Of a stretch of 64,000 bases of DNA, positions 35,130 through 48,176 are shown piece after piece. Made by a program: the position numbers and the translations under genes. The notes under the pieces were generated by a model. That model had not been told where the DNA came from. It searched no databases and saw only the letters and a program-made list of their open reading frames with translations. This DNA comes from Ilex aquifolium (lineage: Eukaryota > Streptophyta > Magnoliopsida > Aquifoliales > Aquifoliaceae): positions 6,660,951 to 6,724,950 of the forward strand of contig OX637395.1 of assembly GCA_951799425.1 (NCBI GenBank), written 5' to 3'. Each line of letters starts with the position of its first letter. Position 1 is the stretch's first letter.

Positions 35130-35197
35130 GTAGAACTATAATGCACATTCCAGAATCTCCGCCTGCCTCGTTTGAAAGCTCCATTGAGAGATCGCAT
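35130..35197 (-). pseudogene. Possible first exon or relic, related to tandem family
   Basis: A reverse-strand ATG at 35195-35197 opens a short reading (MRSLNGAFKRGRRRFWNV...) that runs into a GTTTGT donor-like site at about 35124. GGAGATTCTGGAATGTGCA in it matches GGAGATTCTGGCATGTGCC in units B and C of the 21-28 kb array, with ATTAGAGT a similar distance upstream. So all copies descend from one sequence that may have been an exon. No downstream exon is identified. It may be a relic or a non-coding gene. Confidence 0.25.
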
Positions 35198-35705
35198 CAC
35201 AAAAAACTCTAATATCTTGGCGGCTGATAACTCATTGAAGGAAGGACTAAGAAGCAACAGATGGATTTATACATACCGAAGAAACCCTAATTTTTAAGGT
35301 ATGTGATTTGATGATTGATAATACCACAATACCCCTCCAACCGGGTAATTAGTAGAATATTATCTATACTACTTTAAAAAACCAACATACATGAAAAACA
35401 TTTTTTTCCCATTATTACCCTCTAACACTATAACTATGTCATTTTTATCTTCCATCTATATTACTTTAAAAAACCAACATACATGAAAAACATTTTTTTC
35501 CCATTATTACCCTCTAACACTATAACTATGTCATTTTTATCTTCCAAAATTTTAATGCCCACCCCTTCGTCTATCTTTCTGTCTCCTCGCCTAATGTTAA
35601 TTAGTCTTTTCATTATCCACTATTACGATAATACTCTCTTCATCTCTCTCTCTTTCAAATGTAACGTTAATTGAATTTTTGTTCTCCTCATCTCTCTCTG
35701 TCTAA

Positions 35706-35707
<2 letters not shown>

Positions 35708-35757
<50 letters not shown>
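35708..35757 (+). repeat. (CT)25 microsatellite
   Basis: Uninterrupted CT run within the Helitron; likely length-polymorphic. Confidence 0.95.
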
Positions 35758-35759
<2 letters not shown>

Positions 35760-38333
35760 GCACACAATTGAATATGCAGTCGACTTTCATCCTCCATGTT
35801 TCTACAATTAATTCACAGGCGGTTCTTGCTTCCACCCGTTACCAATCTGAATGAGAATAATTTCATCCCTACACATTTTTCCCCTTTCATATGTTGCCGT
35901 GTAATTCAGTTAGGTCACTTCTCCTGCATCTCTTTTCCTATAAGACGCACAAACCCATTTTGTATTGCCGTTGCAGAACCAGCGGCATAGTTCTTCACCA
36001 GGTACTATTTTTTTTGGGTGAATAACTCTCCACCATCAAATTAGGAAAATCATAAAAAAGAAAAACCTGACAGCAAATTAGATCTCTTCTTCTTGAGGTT
36101 GGAAGGCCCTCATTTTTCCTATGTATGTGTGTATGTGATTTTATGTATTTGAATGTTATCAGGTAAGATTTGACAACGAATTTATGACTTTTTAGTTTTT
36201 CAATTCTTCCATTACTTATTTATATTTTTTAGTTTTAATTTGGGGGAGTGCTCATGTGATTGATTTAAGGTAGTGCTTTTTTGTTTGCATTTAGGGTTAT
36301 TTATTCATAATTTTGGATCAATGCTTGTTTCTTTGAGAGATTCCTTTTGAATTTGTTTTGAAAGAGAGTTTGTTCATTGTATATGTTCCTCAGTTACTCA
36401 CAAATATGATACTTTACTGTGGAAATATTTCTGATTTTTGCCCGCTTGTGGTTTCTTTGTGTGTTTATGGGTATTTGTTGGTAAATATGAAAGATATTGA
36501 CTAAGATTGCAATTACCACAGGATGCACTATGTGAATATTATGCTTAGTTTGTAGTTTTTGCAGTTACCTGCCATTCAGTAGTTAAAAGAAAAGTGATTG
36601 AATTGAATACTCGGATTTGTGATAATATAATTTGTAAAATGCATATTTTTGGGTGGAATTTTAAGTTCTTGGTAAAATTTGTTCAATGGGTGTCTGATGG
36701 AGTGATAGACAAGGGAACTCCTAAAATTGGTAAAATAATCTTGAATATTTATCATAAATTTTAATTTTTGAGCTACAAATTTGCTTGTTTTATGACATTG
36801 ATGTCTAAAAAACCATAAAAAAATATTAAACCATCTCAAATTGTAAAATAGGTTTTTTGTGCATAAAAGAAAACCTGCCCCAGGTTTGTTTACCAGTATC
36901 ATTAGTTCGTAATTTACTCATGAATTGGTTAGTTCAATAGATGTACTTCTTTTGTGAATTAAGCATATGTTTTCTCTATTCTCACCTGGTGTTGTTCAGT
37001 AATATGAATAGTTTTATGTCGTCTGCCTCCTCCTTTTCTTTCTCTCCCCTTTCACTTATTCTTCACCGAGTTCTTTACTCTTTTAGTTCTGGCTAACCAT
37101 TTTCTGTAATTATCCTTATTCTTCCATATCTCATACTGGGAGTTAATCTTGCTATCTTGCTTTATAATCACATTTTAAACCATTGAAACCAACCCTATAA
37201 CCTTAATTTTCTGTCTCAAATCCCTACTACATTAACTGCTCTCTATTTCTTATCTGTTACTACTCAAGCCCTTACTTCAACACCTTACTAAAGTGCTGAA
37301 ATCTCTATTTTTTCCTGCATCAGTCTTGTTTTCTTCCCAGGAAAAAAAAATGCCCCTCATCTATTTTCCTCATGCCCTCAAAATGACTTAACTAGACTCA
37401 AATCACACCTTATAAATTTAAGAATCCATCTCTGTGTGGTTTAATCATATGCATTTCATTGATTTGTCTACCTAAAACCATATTCCTTTTCACGACTTTG
37501 GGATAAGTCCTTTTGGATTAGGTTAATAAGTATGAATAGATGGTGCCCAACAACAACCTCCTCTTTGGAAAAATTGAAAAAAAAAAAAGAAGAAGAACAA
37601 AACAGAATAGACTTGATGACGAGATCGACTTTTTTACTACAACTTCCTATCACGTTCCTTCATTTCCTGTTTCTCTTTCTTCTTTAGATTCAGACTAAAT
37701 TTATGATAAGGTTCAGACTAAAAGCTGTCTAATTCAGGAGAAGGTTTTAAAGGAATGATTACAAATGTCATTCGCTGCGAGACTATTATGAAGACTTCTT
37801 TGTGATAGAATGTCCACCACATTAGATTAATGGCATGTAAAGAACGATAGATTAATTCAATTTTTTGTTGGATGTTTGAAACAATTTCTGTTTGGATTGA
37901 TGTTTTCCTTTTCTGAAAACTTGAATTAATTTTTATTATGGTTATCATATTAGGAATTAAACAATTCCAAGAAGTTTATTTCATTTTGTGAGGAAACAAT
38001 GCCCGTGGTATGAACACTTGCCACAAATAATGCAGAAGGAATTGATACATTCGAAGTTTCTTAATAGATTTCATTTGAAATGGAGGCTATCTATTGAGTT
38101 GTTACTCAAGTATGTTAGCATGTACGATTGGTTCATTATGTAACGGAACGGATATGAGCAAGAATGGAATGAAAAGTTTGATTAAACATGTTATTTTGCT
38201 ATTTTATGGTATTTTTGTCCTTTTTCCGTTTGTCATTTTTATGGGTTCTTTGGTATTTTTAATGGTATTTCCCAAAGTGGATGTTACTGAGTATCCTTAT
38301 CATTTCTTCAAACTCCCATTCCCTTATTTAGAA

Positions 38334-38338
<5 letters not shown>

Positions 38339-38406
<68 letters not shown>
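38339..38406. repeat. (AT)34 microsatellite
   Basis: Uninterrupted AT run, followed by TGTG repeats. A 144-residue plus-strand frame that crosses it (38094-38528) contains a run of alternating Tyr and Ile from this repeat and is not a gene. Confidence 0.95.
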
Positions 38407-38414
<8 letters not shown>

Positions 38415-39344
38415 TATATGTGCATGTGTGTGTGTGTGCAGTTATATTTGGCCATCCTACTCTTTCTTTTGTTGTACAAAAGAGACAAAGAAAGAGATGA
38501 AATGGATATTAGAGAGAGACGAATCTAAAATGAGAACTGCGTATCAACTTTATAATTTTAATACTTTTATTTTATCTAGCAAATTTTTATGGAGAGAGAT
38601 TGTTTTTTATTTTTACCAGGTTATGGTTGATATGAACATCTACAAATCTAGAATTGAAGCAGAGGATTTCATTGCTCAATCTTCCTTCAAAATTTTTGGC
38701 AGTAATATTCAATTATTGTTCAGTAGTTCCTATTGAATTTTTGTTTGGTTAATGATCAAGGGAAATTGGATGAGTAGTAATTGGTAGTTTAACTGTTAGA
38801 GACATGGACTGAGAGTTGCTATTCTGAACTTCTATTTCAATGCATCATTGTGTTATGAGTAACACAATTTCTTCATTCTTCGTAATTTTGACTTTTTTCT
38901 CGTTAGAAAAAGAATGAGAAATTTTCTCCATTGGTAGCATGCAATGTGGATGGAACGGAATAAATTTTTTTTTTTGAACTGGAATAGATTAAAACCCAGA
39001 TAAATAAAAATGTCAATATCTCTTGCTAATTGATTTACTCAATAGCTGTTGATGAGTAGTTATACTATTTGTTGAGAAAGCCTTCTTGGTATTATAACAT
39101 TATTTTTGTCTAAACATTTTTTTTTTATTTCTTTCTTAGATTTTGAATGAATTTAGTCTTACTTTGCTGTCAAAATAAATAAACATAAACTTGTTAACTA
39201 CATAAATCATAGCTCACAATGATTCACGTGCAACGCACGTGTGCACCAACTAGTATAATTTAAATATCATGTGGACCCCGTTGACATATTGGCGGGTTTT
39301 TGTTTGATGACTATAAAAATTAAAAAAGTGGGTTTTAAGTAAAA

Positions 39345-39895
39345 GGGTTAATTGCACTGGATGTCCTCAAAGTATGGGGTCTGTCTCATTTTGGTCCCTA
39401 ATGTTTCAATTGCACCATTTTAATCCCTGAAGTATTGAATATGTTTCTATATGGTCCTTCAAGCAGACAACGACCAGATTTCTAACGATTTTTTATCATA
39501 AACTTGTCACGTAATAGTAAAATATGGATAAAAAATAATTTTTATAGCTCTTAAACAAAATTTGGGTAGCTCTTGACAAAAAAATGTGTAATATGGGTAG
39601 CTTTTAACCAAAATTTAGATAACTTATGATCAAAATTGTGTAATTTAGGAAGGTATTTAACCAAAATTTGAGTAAAAATTTGATCAAGAGTTATCCAAAT
39701 TATTTTTTTGTCCATATTTAAGTATCATGTGACAAGTTTATGATAAAAAATCATTAGTAATTTGGACACTATTTGCTTGGGGTACCATATAGAAACATAT
39801 TCAATACTTTAGGGACTAAAATGATGCAATTGAAACATTGGAGACCAAAATGAGACAAAACTCCATACTTTAGGGACCTCTAATGCAATTAACCC
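39345..39895. mobile_element. Foldback Mutator-like element (551 bp)
   Basis: The ends GGGTTAATTGCACTGG and CCTCTAATGCAATTAACCC are inverted, and the arms (AAAGTATGGGG, TTCAATTGCACCATTTTAAT, TTGAATATGTTTCTATATGG) pair along almost the whole element. A perfect 9-bp duplication TAAGTAAAA flanks it (39336-39344 and 39896-39904), the Mutator/MULE signature. No transposase. A second member at 50112-53252 is split by an LTR. Confidence 0.9.
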
Positions 39896-39904
39896 TAAGT
39901 AAAA

Positions 39905-42900
39905 TAATTTGATAGATCACTTAATTTTATATTTGATTACAATTTTTAAATTCGAAATTCATATACCGACCAGAAAAATTAAACCCATGAATATGGATTT
40001 CAACTAACCCCGAAGGATTGGGTTTGAAATCAACCAACTTAGAATATAATGGTAAAGAGACTTTTTTATCCCTAACCTGTTAATTGGTAGTCAAGTTCAT
40101 TAAAATTTAGATTTTATTAGCAAATCCAACAATTTCTTTACACCACTTGAAGGGGTTCTGAATAATTCGGATTATGATTTTGACAATTGGACTAAGTCAC
40201 GTGGCAATTGGCATGTGTTGATAATAGTAATTTTGAGGAGACAATGCCTTAACCGAACATACCAAGTATCAACTGAGCATACTGTAATTCAACTGAACAA
40301 ATTTGGGTTTAGCCAAATAGATCAGATAAGAATTGACTATAGCAGAGCCTAATGAAGCATGAGATACTAGATACTATGAGACTGAAATAGGGATATGAAT
40401 CTAACTCTATCTAATACTTACAAAGATCTATTTGAACAATTAGGTAGGCTATGAATAAGTTGCATAATTGTAAATGATGGTGATGTTCTACACAATTTAG
40501 TAGGAGCGTGTTATCTAAAGGTTGGAGGATCATTGGAATGTCCGATCAAAGCTCCTAGGCTCTCTTGGTGTTTAAGCAATGCAATTTGAGGAATAGAAGA
40601 TTTATAGTGGTTCATCAGTTCGAAAGTTTGGTTAATCCACTCTAATGGAGTCTCTTGCTCCTGAAAGAATTTTTTATTAATCAAGGAAAAAGATTACACA
40701 TGGTAATAGTGCAAATAAATTGCTTGAATACATTGTGAGGGATTTGACTCCTAGTTATAGTCTTCAGATACCTTTGCGTGATCCTTACCATCTTCTCGTA
40801 ACTGACGCTCTTTTTACGTAATCAGCGCCAATAGTGTTGAGGCGGTTGAAACTCGTCTGCCAGAATATTGAGTTGTTGCGAGTTACACGCAGCCTTCTAG
40901 AAGGTGTTAGTTGTCGTTGTCATCATACCCACGAGGATCTCGTTGCTGGAGATTACCAACCTATGCACCCCGTACTACTTATCATGAATTATATGGTCTG
41001 AGCTTAGATGCCCGAGCTGTGGGTCCAAGCTCAAGCTTGGCCAATTTTTGGTATCTTTAGTAACATATTAATGATACACAAAAGTAGGTTTATGCAAAAT
41101 TAATCAAGGATGAAGTAAAAGAGAGCTCAACACAAGCAAACACAAAAATTAGATGGTTCGGTCTAGGTGACCTACTCCACTGAGAATGGCGACGGTGGCC
41201 GAAAAATTTTATTGCTCAAGAGGTGTAGTGTGTTGAAATGTGTGTAATGCTTCCTTGTGTAGGTGGAGCTTATAATTTATAGGCATTTCTTAACAGATTA
41301 AAACGTCATTCTCGTAATAGATGAGGTAGTTCGATGGAGGTGGCGCCATTCTCGTAACAGGCGAAAAAGTTACGTGGAGGTGGTGGCGTGCACCTAATGA
41401 TTGCATCCCACGGAGATCTCCTCATATGTCAGTTAAGGACTAAGTCTCTCAAAATGGCCAAGCTGACCCTAACTAAGCTTCCTTGATCATGTGGGCTTCC
41501 TTGACCCGGTGGTAGGCTTGGCCTATATATATATGAGCTGGGTCTGGACTGCATCTCTGATCTGGGCCTGATCTAAACCCATCATTTGTGATCTGGGCTT
41601 AATCTGGACCGGACCCATCACATATGACCTATAAAATCGATCGTAAGACTAGGTTCAAGGTATGCCACCTTACTTCCACTAGAATTCTAAGCCCTAACTT
41701 AGTCGGAAAGATGCTCCTATGAATACCAAATAAGCCTAAATCTTAAAGTACACACTTTTTTTCCTACAAATTACTTGATTTTTCTCAAACCCTTATTGAC
41801 TTCAGAATTGGAGAGCCTTCCGACCAGCCAACCCCCGATCCCTAGTTGTTTATCCATTTTGCAGAAAAGGTGCACTTTGTTCATTTCTCTCAACAATCAA
41901 ACACTCAATTTCCACTTCATCATCAATATATTTTTCCCTCGTATAACGTGAACCTAAACTAAACCCATTGTCCACCATCCACACCTCAACACCATGGGAT
42001 CAACAAATGTAAAACCCAAATTAGAGATAGAGACAGGGAGAACCCAGTTGTTTTGTCGTGGATTTGTTTCAAGTCTAAGCGAGGATCTAGTTGTTTTGGG
42101 TTGGATTTATTTCAAATCTGATGAAACACTAATAAATTTATTTTGGATCTAAGAGAGAGAGAGATGACTCCAACTTTGTCGCCACCTCACATGAACTTGC
42201 CACACCACCATCACCCACGATGCCACCATTGATCCTCCATCACCATGCTAGATCTTAGATCACTCGGATTCTCAAAAAACTTCACCCCTACACACCACAA
42301 AACCACCATGTCCACCCCAACCTTCGTGCACACAATCACACTAAAAAGCCAATGAAGGATCACAGTCCCACCAACACATGGATCATAGTCCCCCCAAACA
42401 TATGCAACATAGCGCCACACCACCCAATTACCCAAATTCAACCTGAAATTACCCAAATACAACTACCAATTTCAACCTAATTACACGAATTCAACCACAA
42501 ATTAAACCAAATACAGTACGAGTGGTGTGGTTAAACGAGTTTCAAAAGGTCTTATAAGTGGTTGTTTGTTTCTACAATGCTGGTTATGAAGGTAGGCACA
42601 AATATGAGGAACAAATGGAGAAAATCAAAATAAAAAAGAGGGATTTTTTGCTCAAATCCATGGTAGATCGCATATTACATATCGCATGTCTATGTGTGTA
42701 TGCGTGGGTGGGTGGGTGTGTGTGAGGGAGAGAGAGAGAGTGGGAGAGAGAGAGAGAGAGAAAAAAAAAAAGGGGAAGGGTGGTTGTAGATTGTACAATT
42801 ATAAATGGGGTGGGGCCGGGGGTGGAAGGCCGGGGGTGGAAGTGGTAGCTAGGGTGAAGAGGGGTAAAAGATGTGCAAGTTTGGCCAATGATGTTTTTAT

Positions 42901-43290
42901 TCTTCGTGTATACAGGTTATGTGGGATGATTTTAGCACAATGAATAAGATGACAGATCTCTCCCCGGGTGAGCTCGAGCTTGCTTGAAAATATGAAAATC
43001 CCACAACGAGTGGAACGCTATGAACGATGATGGAACTCTCTACTCACGATCTATTCACTTGTGAGTTCTCGAACGGGCCCTGTCACTCAAAAAAAAGGGT
43101 TAGAAGGGCGCCAGAGTGTTTTTCGGCGTGTCCCCTCCGACGATCAAGTTAGTATTTGAGAGAGAGTTTGAAAAACACTGTTCTATTACTTGGGTTATGG
43201 GTTGCATACCTTAGACCTGAGCTTGAGAATGTTACTTATACCTCTTAGGAGCTAATTATTGCAGACAGTTGGGTCCCTTTGAGGGAAGAC
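39905..43290. other. Intergenic, probably repeat-derived, no supported gene
   Basis: No convincing gene. AAATTAGATGGTTCGGTCTA and GTGACCTACTCCACTGAGA at 41147-41182, and a similar style of sequence at 40610-40650, look like non-coding retroelement remnants. CATTCTCGTAAYAG recurs at 41307 and 41348. A GA microsatellite lies at 42725-42762. Three CAC/ACC-rich blocks (42180-42450) produce spurious reverse frames. Confidence 0.4.
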
Positions 43291-44191
43291 CCCTAATTTA
43301 GGGGTGTTCAACTGACTGTTAGGGTCGGAAGTGGCTATTTCCGTCAACCGACCCAATTATAGTAGGAAGTCGAAAACATAAAACGAGCCGAACCGAATTA
43401 CAAGATCAACCAAACCGAAAACCGACCTTGAATGTCGGTCGGTTTACGGGTCGGCTAACGGGTGGGCTTAAATTCTATTGTAGACCTAAAATTTCTTTAG
43501 CCCAAGCCCAGTTTATTTGTCTAGCAGGTGTATAAACTTAAATTGGATCCAAAACATCATTTTCAAGCCCAGACTTAAATTCTATAGTAGACCTAAAATT
43601 CTTTTGGCCCAGGCCCAATTAATTTGCCCAGCAGATCTATAAACTTAAATTGCATCCAAAAATCCTTTTCAAGCCCAAGATCATTTCATATGCTATCCAT
43701 CATTTGAGGCCCAAACCAATTTGGTATTTTGTTACCATGAATTATTTTACAACCTGTAACTCAATCAAATAAGAGCAAAAAAACATCATCATTAAAATGA
43801 AAATAAAGTGTAGGTTGCAGCAACTATGCAAGTTTGCTTCAAAAATAGTTATACAACCACAACAATCAAAAAGGTAAACCATTTACACCGCCAAAAATCA
43901 GTAGTCTAAATATAAAAGTCAGTAGTCAGCATGCTTCAAAAATCTGTAGTCTAAATATAAAAGTTAGTAGTCAGCATGCATCAAAAATCTGCAGTGCACT
44001 ATTCCAAAAATTAGGACTATCAACAGTCAGTCAGTCTGAACAGTCATATAACCTGCAAGGGAAGTAGTGCAAACACATATTTATAGACAACACCATGATT
44101 CTTAACAAAATACTTAAGATTAAGAACATAAAGGACATACTAAATCACATTAAAAACATACCAAAGATGTTTTTTTGTCAAAAGCAGTAGC

Positions 44192-46391
44192 CTAAATACA
44201 ATCATCAATAACCGTCGCATGAGTTGCACTCTCATCCAGTTCTAAGATAAAACATAAAAAATGTATGATTATATTTAGAGAACTAATATTCTATAATAAA
44301 GAATAATAACAAGTTGAAAAAATAAAACAATATATATGTTACCTGAGTCAAGTTCAATGATTTCAATGTAATCCATTGCATCTCGGTCATCAAAAAGATT
44401 TAGATCTTTTAACCAATTCTGTGCACAAACAATTGCCTCGACTGTTTTTGGAGATAATGAACTTCGAAATGGATCTAGTACACGCCCTCATGTACTAAAC
44501 GCAGACTCAGAAGCAACTGTGGATATTGGAATAGCTAACACATCTTTTGCAACATGAGAAAGGATAGGATACTTAGCTGAATTCAGTTTCCACCAGTTAA
44601 GAATGTCAAATTCTAGATTTTTTGCCTCACAACCATCACTCAAATACTGGTCAACCTCAGATTTAGTCTCCAATTGAGCACTACTTGATTCAAATTGAGC
44701 ATATATATGCCAAAAGGCCTGGCTAGTATCTACAACACTCACACTTGAAGAACCAGGGTTACATAAAGGAGGATTAGAGCAATTTCGCGATTGTACCTCA
44801 CTAGAATTTCCAAAAACTAATGCATACTTATCATACAACCGCTGAAACACATTTTTTACTTTGCCCAACATTTCCCCCGTCTCATTACTGTTTGCATCAA
44901 AGTTTTGTTTGAACCAAAATGATAATGCACCTAACTTACATCGTGGATCCAGTAAAACAACAACAAATATCAATCAATTCATCTTTTCAATGTTTCCCCA
45001 ATATTTATCATACTTCTTCTTCATACTCATTGCCATGACACTCAAAAAGGGATCACGATTCTCACATAGTTTGGACAAACTAGTTTGAACAATACAAAGC
45101 TCTTGAAAAAGTAAATTGCATGTGACATTAGAAGGACCCAGAAATTCGCAAAGTAGAATCATAGAAAATCTTTAGAAATTTCACAAGAACCCTCACATTT
45201 TCCCAATCAAAAGATCGAGGAGACCCTAATATCCCTTCACTAACGTAAGAGACATATTGACCATCATCATCCTCTAATCTTTCAAAGGCCTTTTGATATT
45301 TTTGTGCAAGCCTCAAGCATTAGATAAGTGGAGTTCCATCTAGTTGAAACATCAAGACACACCAAAGTCTTACAATCAATTCTTTCTTTGTCCACACATC
45401 TTTTAAATTTTTCCATCCTTGCAGGAGATGATCTCACATACCTCACAACATTTCGCACCCTTATGATAGAATCATTATGTTCTTTTAATCCCTCACTCAC
45501 GACAAGGTTTAAGATATGTGCACAACACCTCATGTGAAGGGACTCACCTCCTAATATATTACCCTTGATGTGTCTTCTTAAGTAATCTATAGCAACATCA
45601 TTTGAGGATGCATTATCAACAGTGATTGTACAAATCCGATCAACACCCCATGCAAGTAAACAAGTCTCAAATTGTTTCCCAATTGTGTCCCCTCTATGAT
45701 TAGGAATTAAACAAAAGTTTATAATTCTTTTGTTTAATTTCCAATTGTCATCAATGAAGCGAGCAATAAGACACATATAGTTAAGGTTTTGAATAGAAGT
45801 CCATGTATTAGTTGTGAAACTAAACCTATTAGCCGAGGAGCCAAGAATTTTCTGTAACTTATCCCTTTCATTTTGATAAAGTTTGATGCAGTCTCTAGCA
45901 ACAGTCGTGCGAGACGGAACTTGGAACTTTGGCTCTAGTGTCCTACAAAACCTTTTAAAGCCATGGGCTTCCACAGCTTGAAAAGACAATTCATCCATAA
46001 TAACCATTTCTGCAAGTTTCAGTCTTGAAGTTTCTTGATTAAACTTATGAATCACGATATTGCTAAGACCTAAATATCCCCCTGGTTTTTTCTCAAAACT
46101 TAACAATTGTTGACTTTTATTCATTTTTATACTAGGAAATTTTGTGCAGCTATGGTTCACATGAAATGTAAGGGATGACGTACCATGCTTCTTTGAATCA
46201 CATTGATAAACCTTGTGACAGTATTTGCACTCCGCCCAACGAACTTGGCTTTTTTTCCTCTCTAGCAGTTTGAAATGATTCCACACTTTTGACTTCCCTG
46301 GTTTTTTATTTTCAGATTTCTCATTCTCATTAGTCTCCATATGGTCATCAATCACTTGTGTAGCATCAACCAAAGTTGTATTCCCCTCCAT
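44192..46391 (-). pseudogene. BED-finger hAT transposase (RICESLEEPER-like), broken
   Basis: It would cut and move the surrounding hAT element. From the ATG at 46391 the first 369 residues hold a BED zinc finger (C55, C58, H77, C82), then the RNase-H-like core: FTTNTWTS around residue 195, ITVDNASSND with D259, and RCCAHILNLVV near 290. STRWNSTYLML follows. Further on come KYDKYWGNIEKMN, LLDPRCKL and the C-terminal dimerisation motif NWWKLNSAKYPILSHVAKDV to VASESAFST. The gene is dead: two frameshifts (about 45300 and about 45150), in-frame TGA codons at 44974 and just after SAFST near 44485, and Asn195 where the family has the first catalytic Asp (TTDTWTS). A 101-nt intron (44242-44342) is likely before the last short exon, which ends at TAG 44192. 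A TTTAG acceptor directly before the ATG suggests an intron in the 5' leader. Confidence 0.85.
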
Positions 46392-46654
46392 CTAAATAAA
46401 AAAATAAATTGAACAAATTAATCATGCAAGCTTATAAAAAAAATTCAGATTCAATGAATACAAAAAGACACGAATTAGATAAACACAAAAAGAGAACATA
46501 CATAAATAATTTATGGTCTGATATCCAAAAAAATAGATAGAATAATTTATGGTCAGATTCAACCTATAGTCATGAATGTCTAATTATTTATGGTCAGAAA
46601 AATGAGTTTTAACTCGATCGTTGCACAGAGATAGAGTGAAGCAGTGAGTGTTGA

Positions 46655-47055
46655 GACAAAAAAAAAATGTATTCAAAAAATGTGTATAAGAAATTAGAGA
46701 GCAAGGAAAAAAATGAAAAAAAATGAAAAAAAAAATATGATGGCAATGATCGAGTTTCAAGACCAAATAGTGAGTTTCAAGTAGAAAAGGAAAAACTCAC
46801 TGCTTTCAAGACCAAAAAAAAAATGTATTCAAAAAATGTGTATAAGAAATTAGAGAGTAAGGAAAAAATGAAAAAAAAAAAAGTAAAAAAATTGATGGCA
46901 GTGACTGAGTTTCAACTTTCAAGTAGAAAAGGAAAAAACTCACTGAGTGAGTTTCAAGACCAAAAAAAAAACGTATTCAGAAAATGTGTGAAAGAAATTA
47001 GAGAGTAAGGAAAAAAAAAAAAAAAAAGAAATTAATGGCAGTGAGTTTAAGACCA
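46655..47055. repeat. Three tandem repeats of about 145 bp upstream of the hAT transposase
   Basis: Three units, each with an A-run, TGTATTCAAAAAATGTGT or a variant, AGAAATTAGAGAG, an A-rich middle, GATGGCA or AATGGCA, and GAGTTTCAAG. They lie in the 5' flank of the transposase gene within the element. They may be subterminal transposase sites or simple slippage duplicates. Confidence 0.7.
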
Positions 47056-47676
47056 ATGAAAATCAGAGATCTGCTTGATAATCAGAGATAATGGATAATC
47101 AGAGATAATGAAAGAGAAATTTACTAGTCAAAGAAAAAAGGGTTGAGATATGCTCGATAGGGTTGAGATCTACTTCTACTCGATAGTTGATGGCACCATT
47201 CGACCTTAAGTCTTCAGATCCGCTCGATAGGGCTGAAATATACTTCTACTCGATCATTGATGCCATTCTATGGTTGATGGTAGGTCCATAGATGAAGAAT
47301 AGTAGAAGAAAAATAGGGGTTTTTTCGTTTGTGTGAGAGAGAGAAATGGTGGAAGTCGGAAGAGAAGAGAGATTGAGATAGTGGAAGTAGGGTTAGTTTG
47401 CTTTTATATTTTTGTTTTTTTATTTTTTTTAAAGGACAAATCCAAACCAGAGTGTATATATATATTTTATATTATTATTAAATACTATTCGGGCGGGTCG
47501 GTTATTTCGGGTTTGGACTTGAAGGTATCCGAAGCCGAACCGATTTTATCGGGTAATCTGTATTTTCTTCCGAAACCGACCTGTAATAAATATTACCCGC
47601 CCGTTTCTGTTCGAAAGGGTCGGTTTCAGATCGATTTGTAGGGTTTTCGGGTATTTTGCACAACCCTACCCTGATT

Positions 47677-48160
47677 GGCTCATTTGGAGGGCAACATGTA
47701 GTGCACAGACATTGAGCAGAGTGTCTTCCTTTTCACATGACAGAGGCGTCTGCATTTAATGTTTATATCCCCGAGCATTTAATGTTCACTTTTCTGACTT
47801 TGCCGAGCAATAAATATGGCTCTTCCTTTTGTTGGGTCATTTAATGTGCCCCCGCTATGGCTGCGCATGCGTAAGGGCACTTTCATCTATCACCCCACAA
47901 GGGGTAAAAAATTACATGTCTTTGCACTTTGTACGATTTCCTCATTGGTTACTAATCTGTCTTTCCAACCATTTTGGTTGCCTTGGGAAGAGTGATTGAT
48001 GATTGATAGCTAACCCCATTCTCAAGCAATGATGCTTCGCTTTACCTCGATCGTGGGTATGCTTGCATCAGCTGACCTCATCCTTTTTCTTTGGGAATTT
48101 AACATCATCATTCGGAACAAGATAACCATTGAAACAGCTGTTCATATTTCGTTGGGGCGA
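47677..48160. other. Right flank of hAT insertion, repeat-like
   Basis: No gene. CATTTAATGTTTATATCCCC and CATTTAATGTTCACTTTTC (47754 and 47780) and CATTTAATGTGCCC (47839) form short direct repeats. Together with the left flank before 43291 this is the pre-insertion locus, possibly an older retroelement remnant. Confidence 0.4.
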
Positions 48161-48176
48161 ATGGCTTTACCTCGAG

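Larger units (their letters stand above)
35363..39253 (+). mobile_element. Non-autonomous Helitron, family 2 (3.9 kb)
   Basis: The 5' end TCTATACTACTTTAAAAAAC follows A (35362). The 3' end is CTAG (39250-39253) before T, with a perfect hairpin CACGTGC-AAC-GCACGTG at 39225-39241. The first 92 bp are repeated in tandem at 35455, including the terminus (TCTATATTACTTTAAAAAAC). The interior is intron-like (T-rich, several TTTGCAG and CAGGTAAG sites) and holds two microsatellites. No Rep/helicase frame is present; captured host sequence is possible but unrecognised. Confidence 0.75.
43299..47668 (-). mobile_element. hAT transposon, full length, decayed (4370 bp)
   Basis: Terminal repeats TAGGGGTGTTCAA at left and TAGGGTTGTGCAA (reverse complement of the right end) differ at two positions. 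The element is flanked by CCCTAATT (43291-43298) and CCCTGATT (47669-47676), an 8-bp hAT target duplication with one difference. Subterminal regions are rich in TCGGTCGG/CCGACC words on both sides. It carries a reverse-strand BED/hAT transposase gene (44192-46391). The length is normal for an autonomous plant hAT element. Confidence 0.9.

Noticed and set aside
38094-38528. 144-residue frame with membrane-like start
   Set aside because: Crosses a 68-bp AT microsatellite that encodes alternating Tyr and Ile; no domain, and it sits inside a Helitron.
42686-42943. 85-residue frame over a GA-rich tract
   Set aside because: Microsatellite-driven Arg/Glu/Gly composition; no support as a gene.
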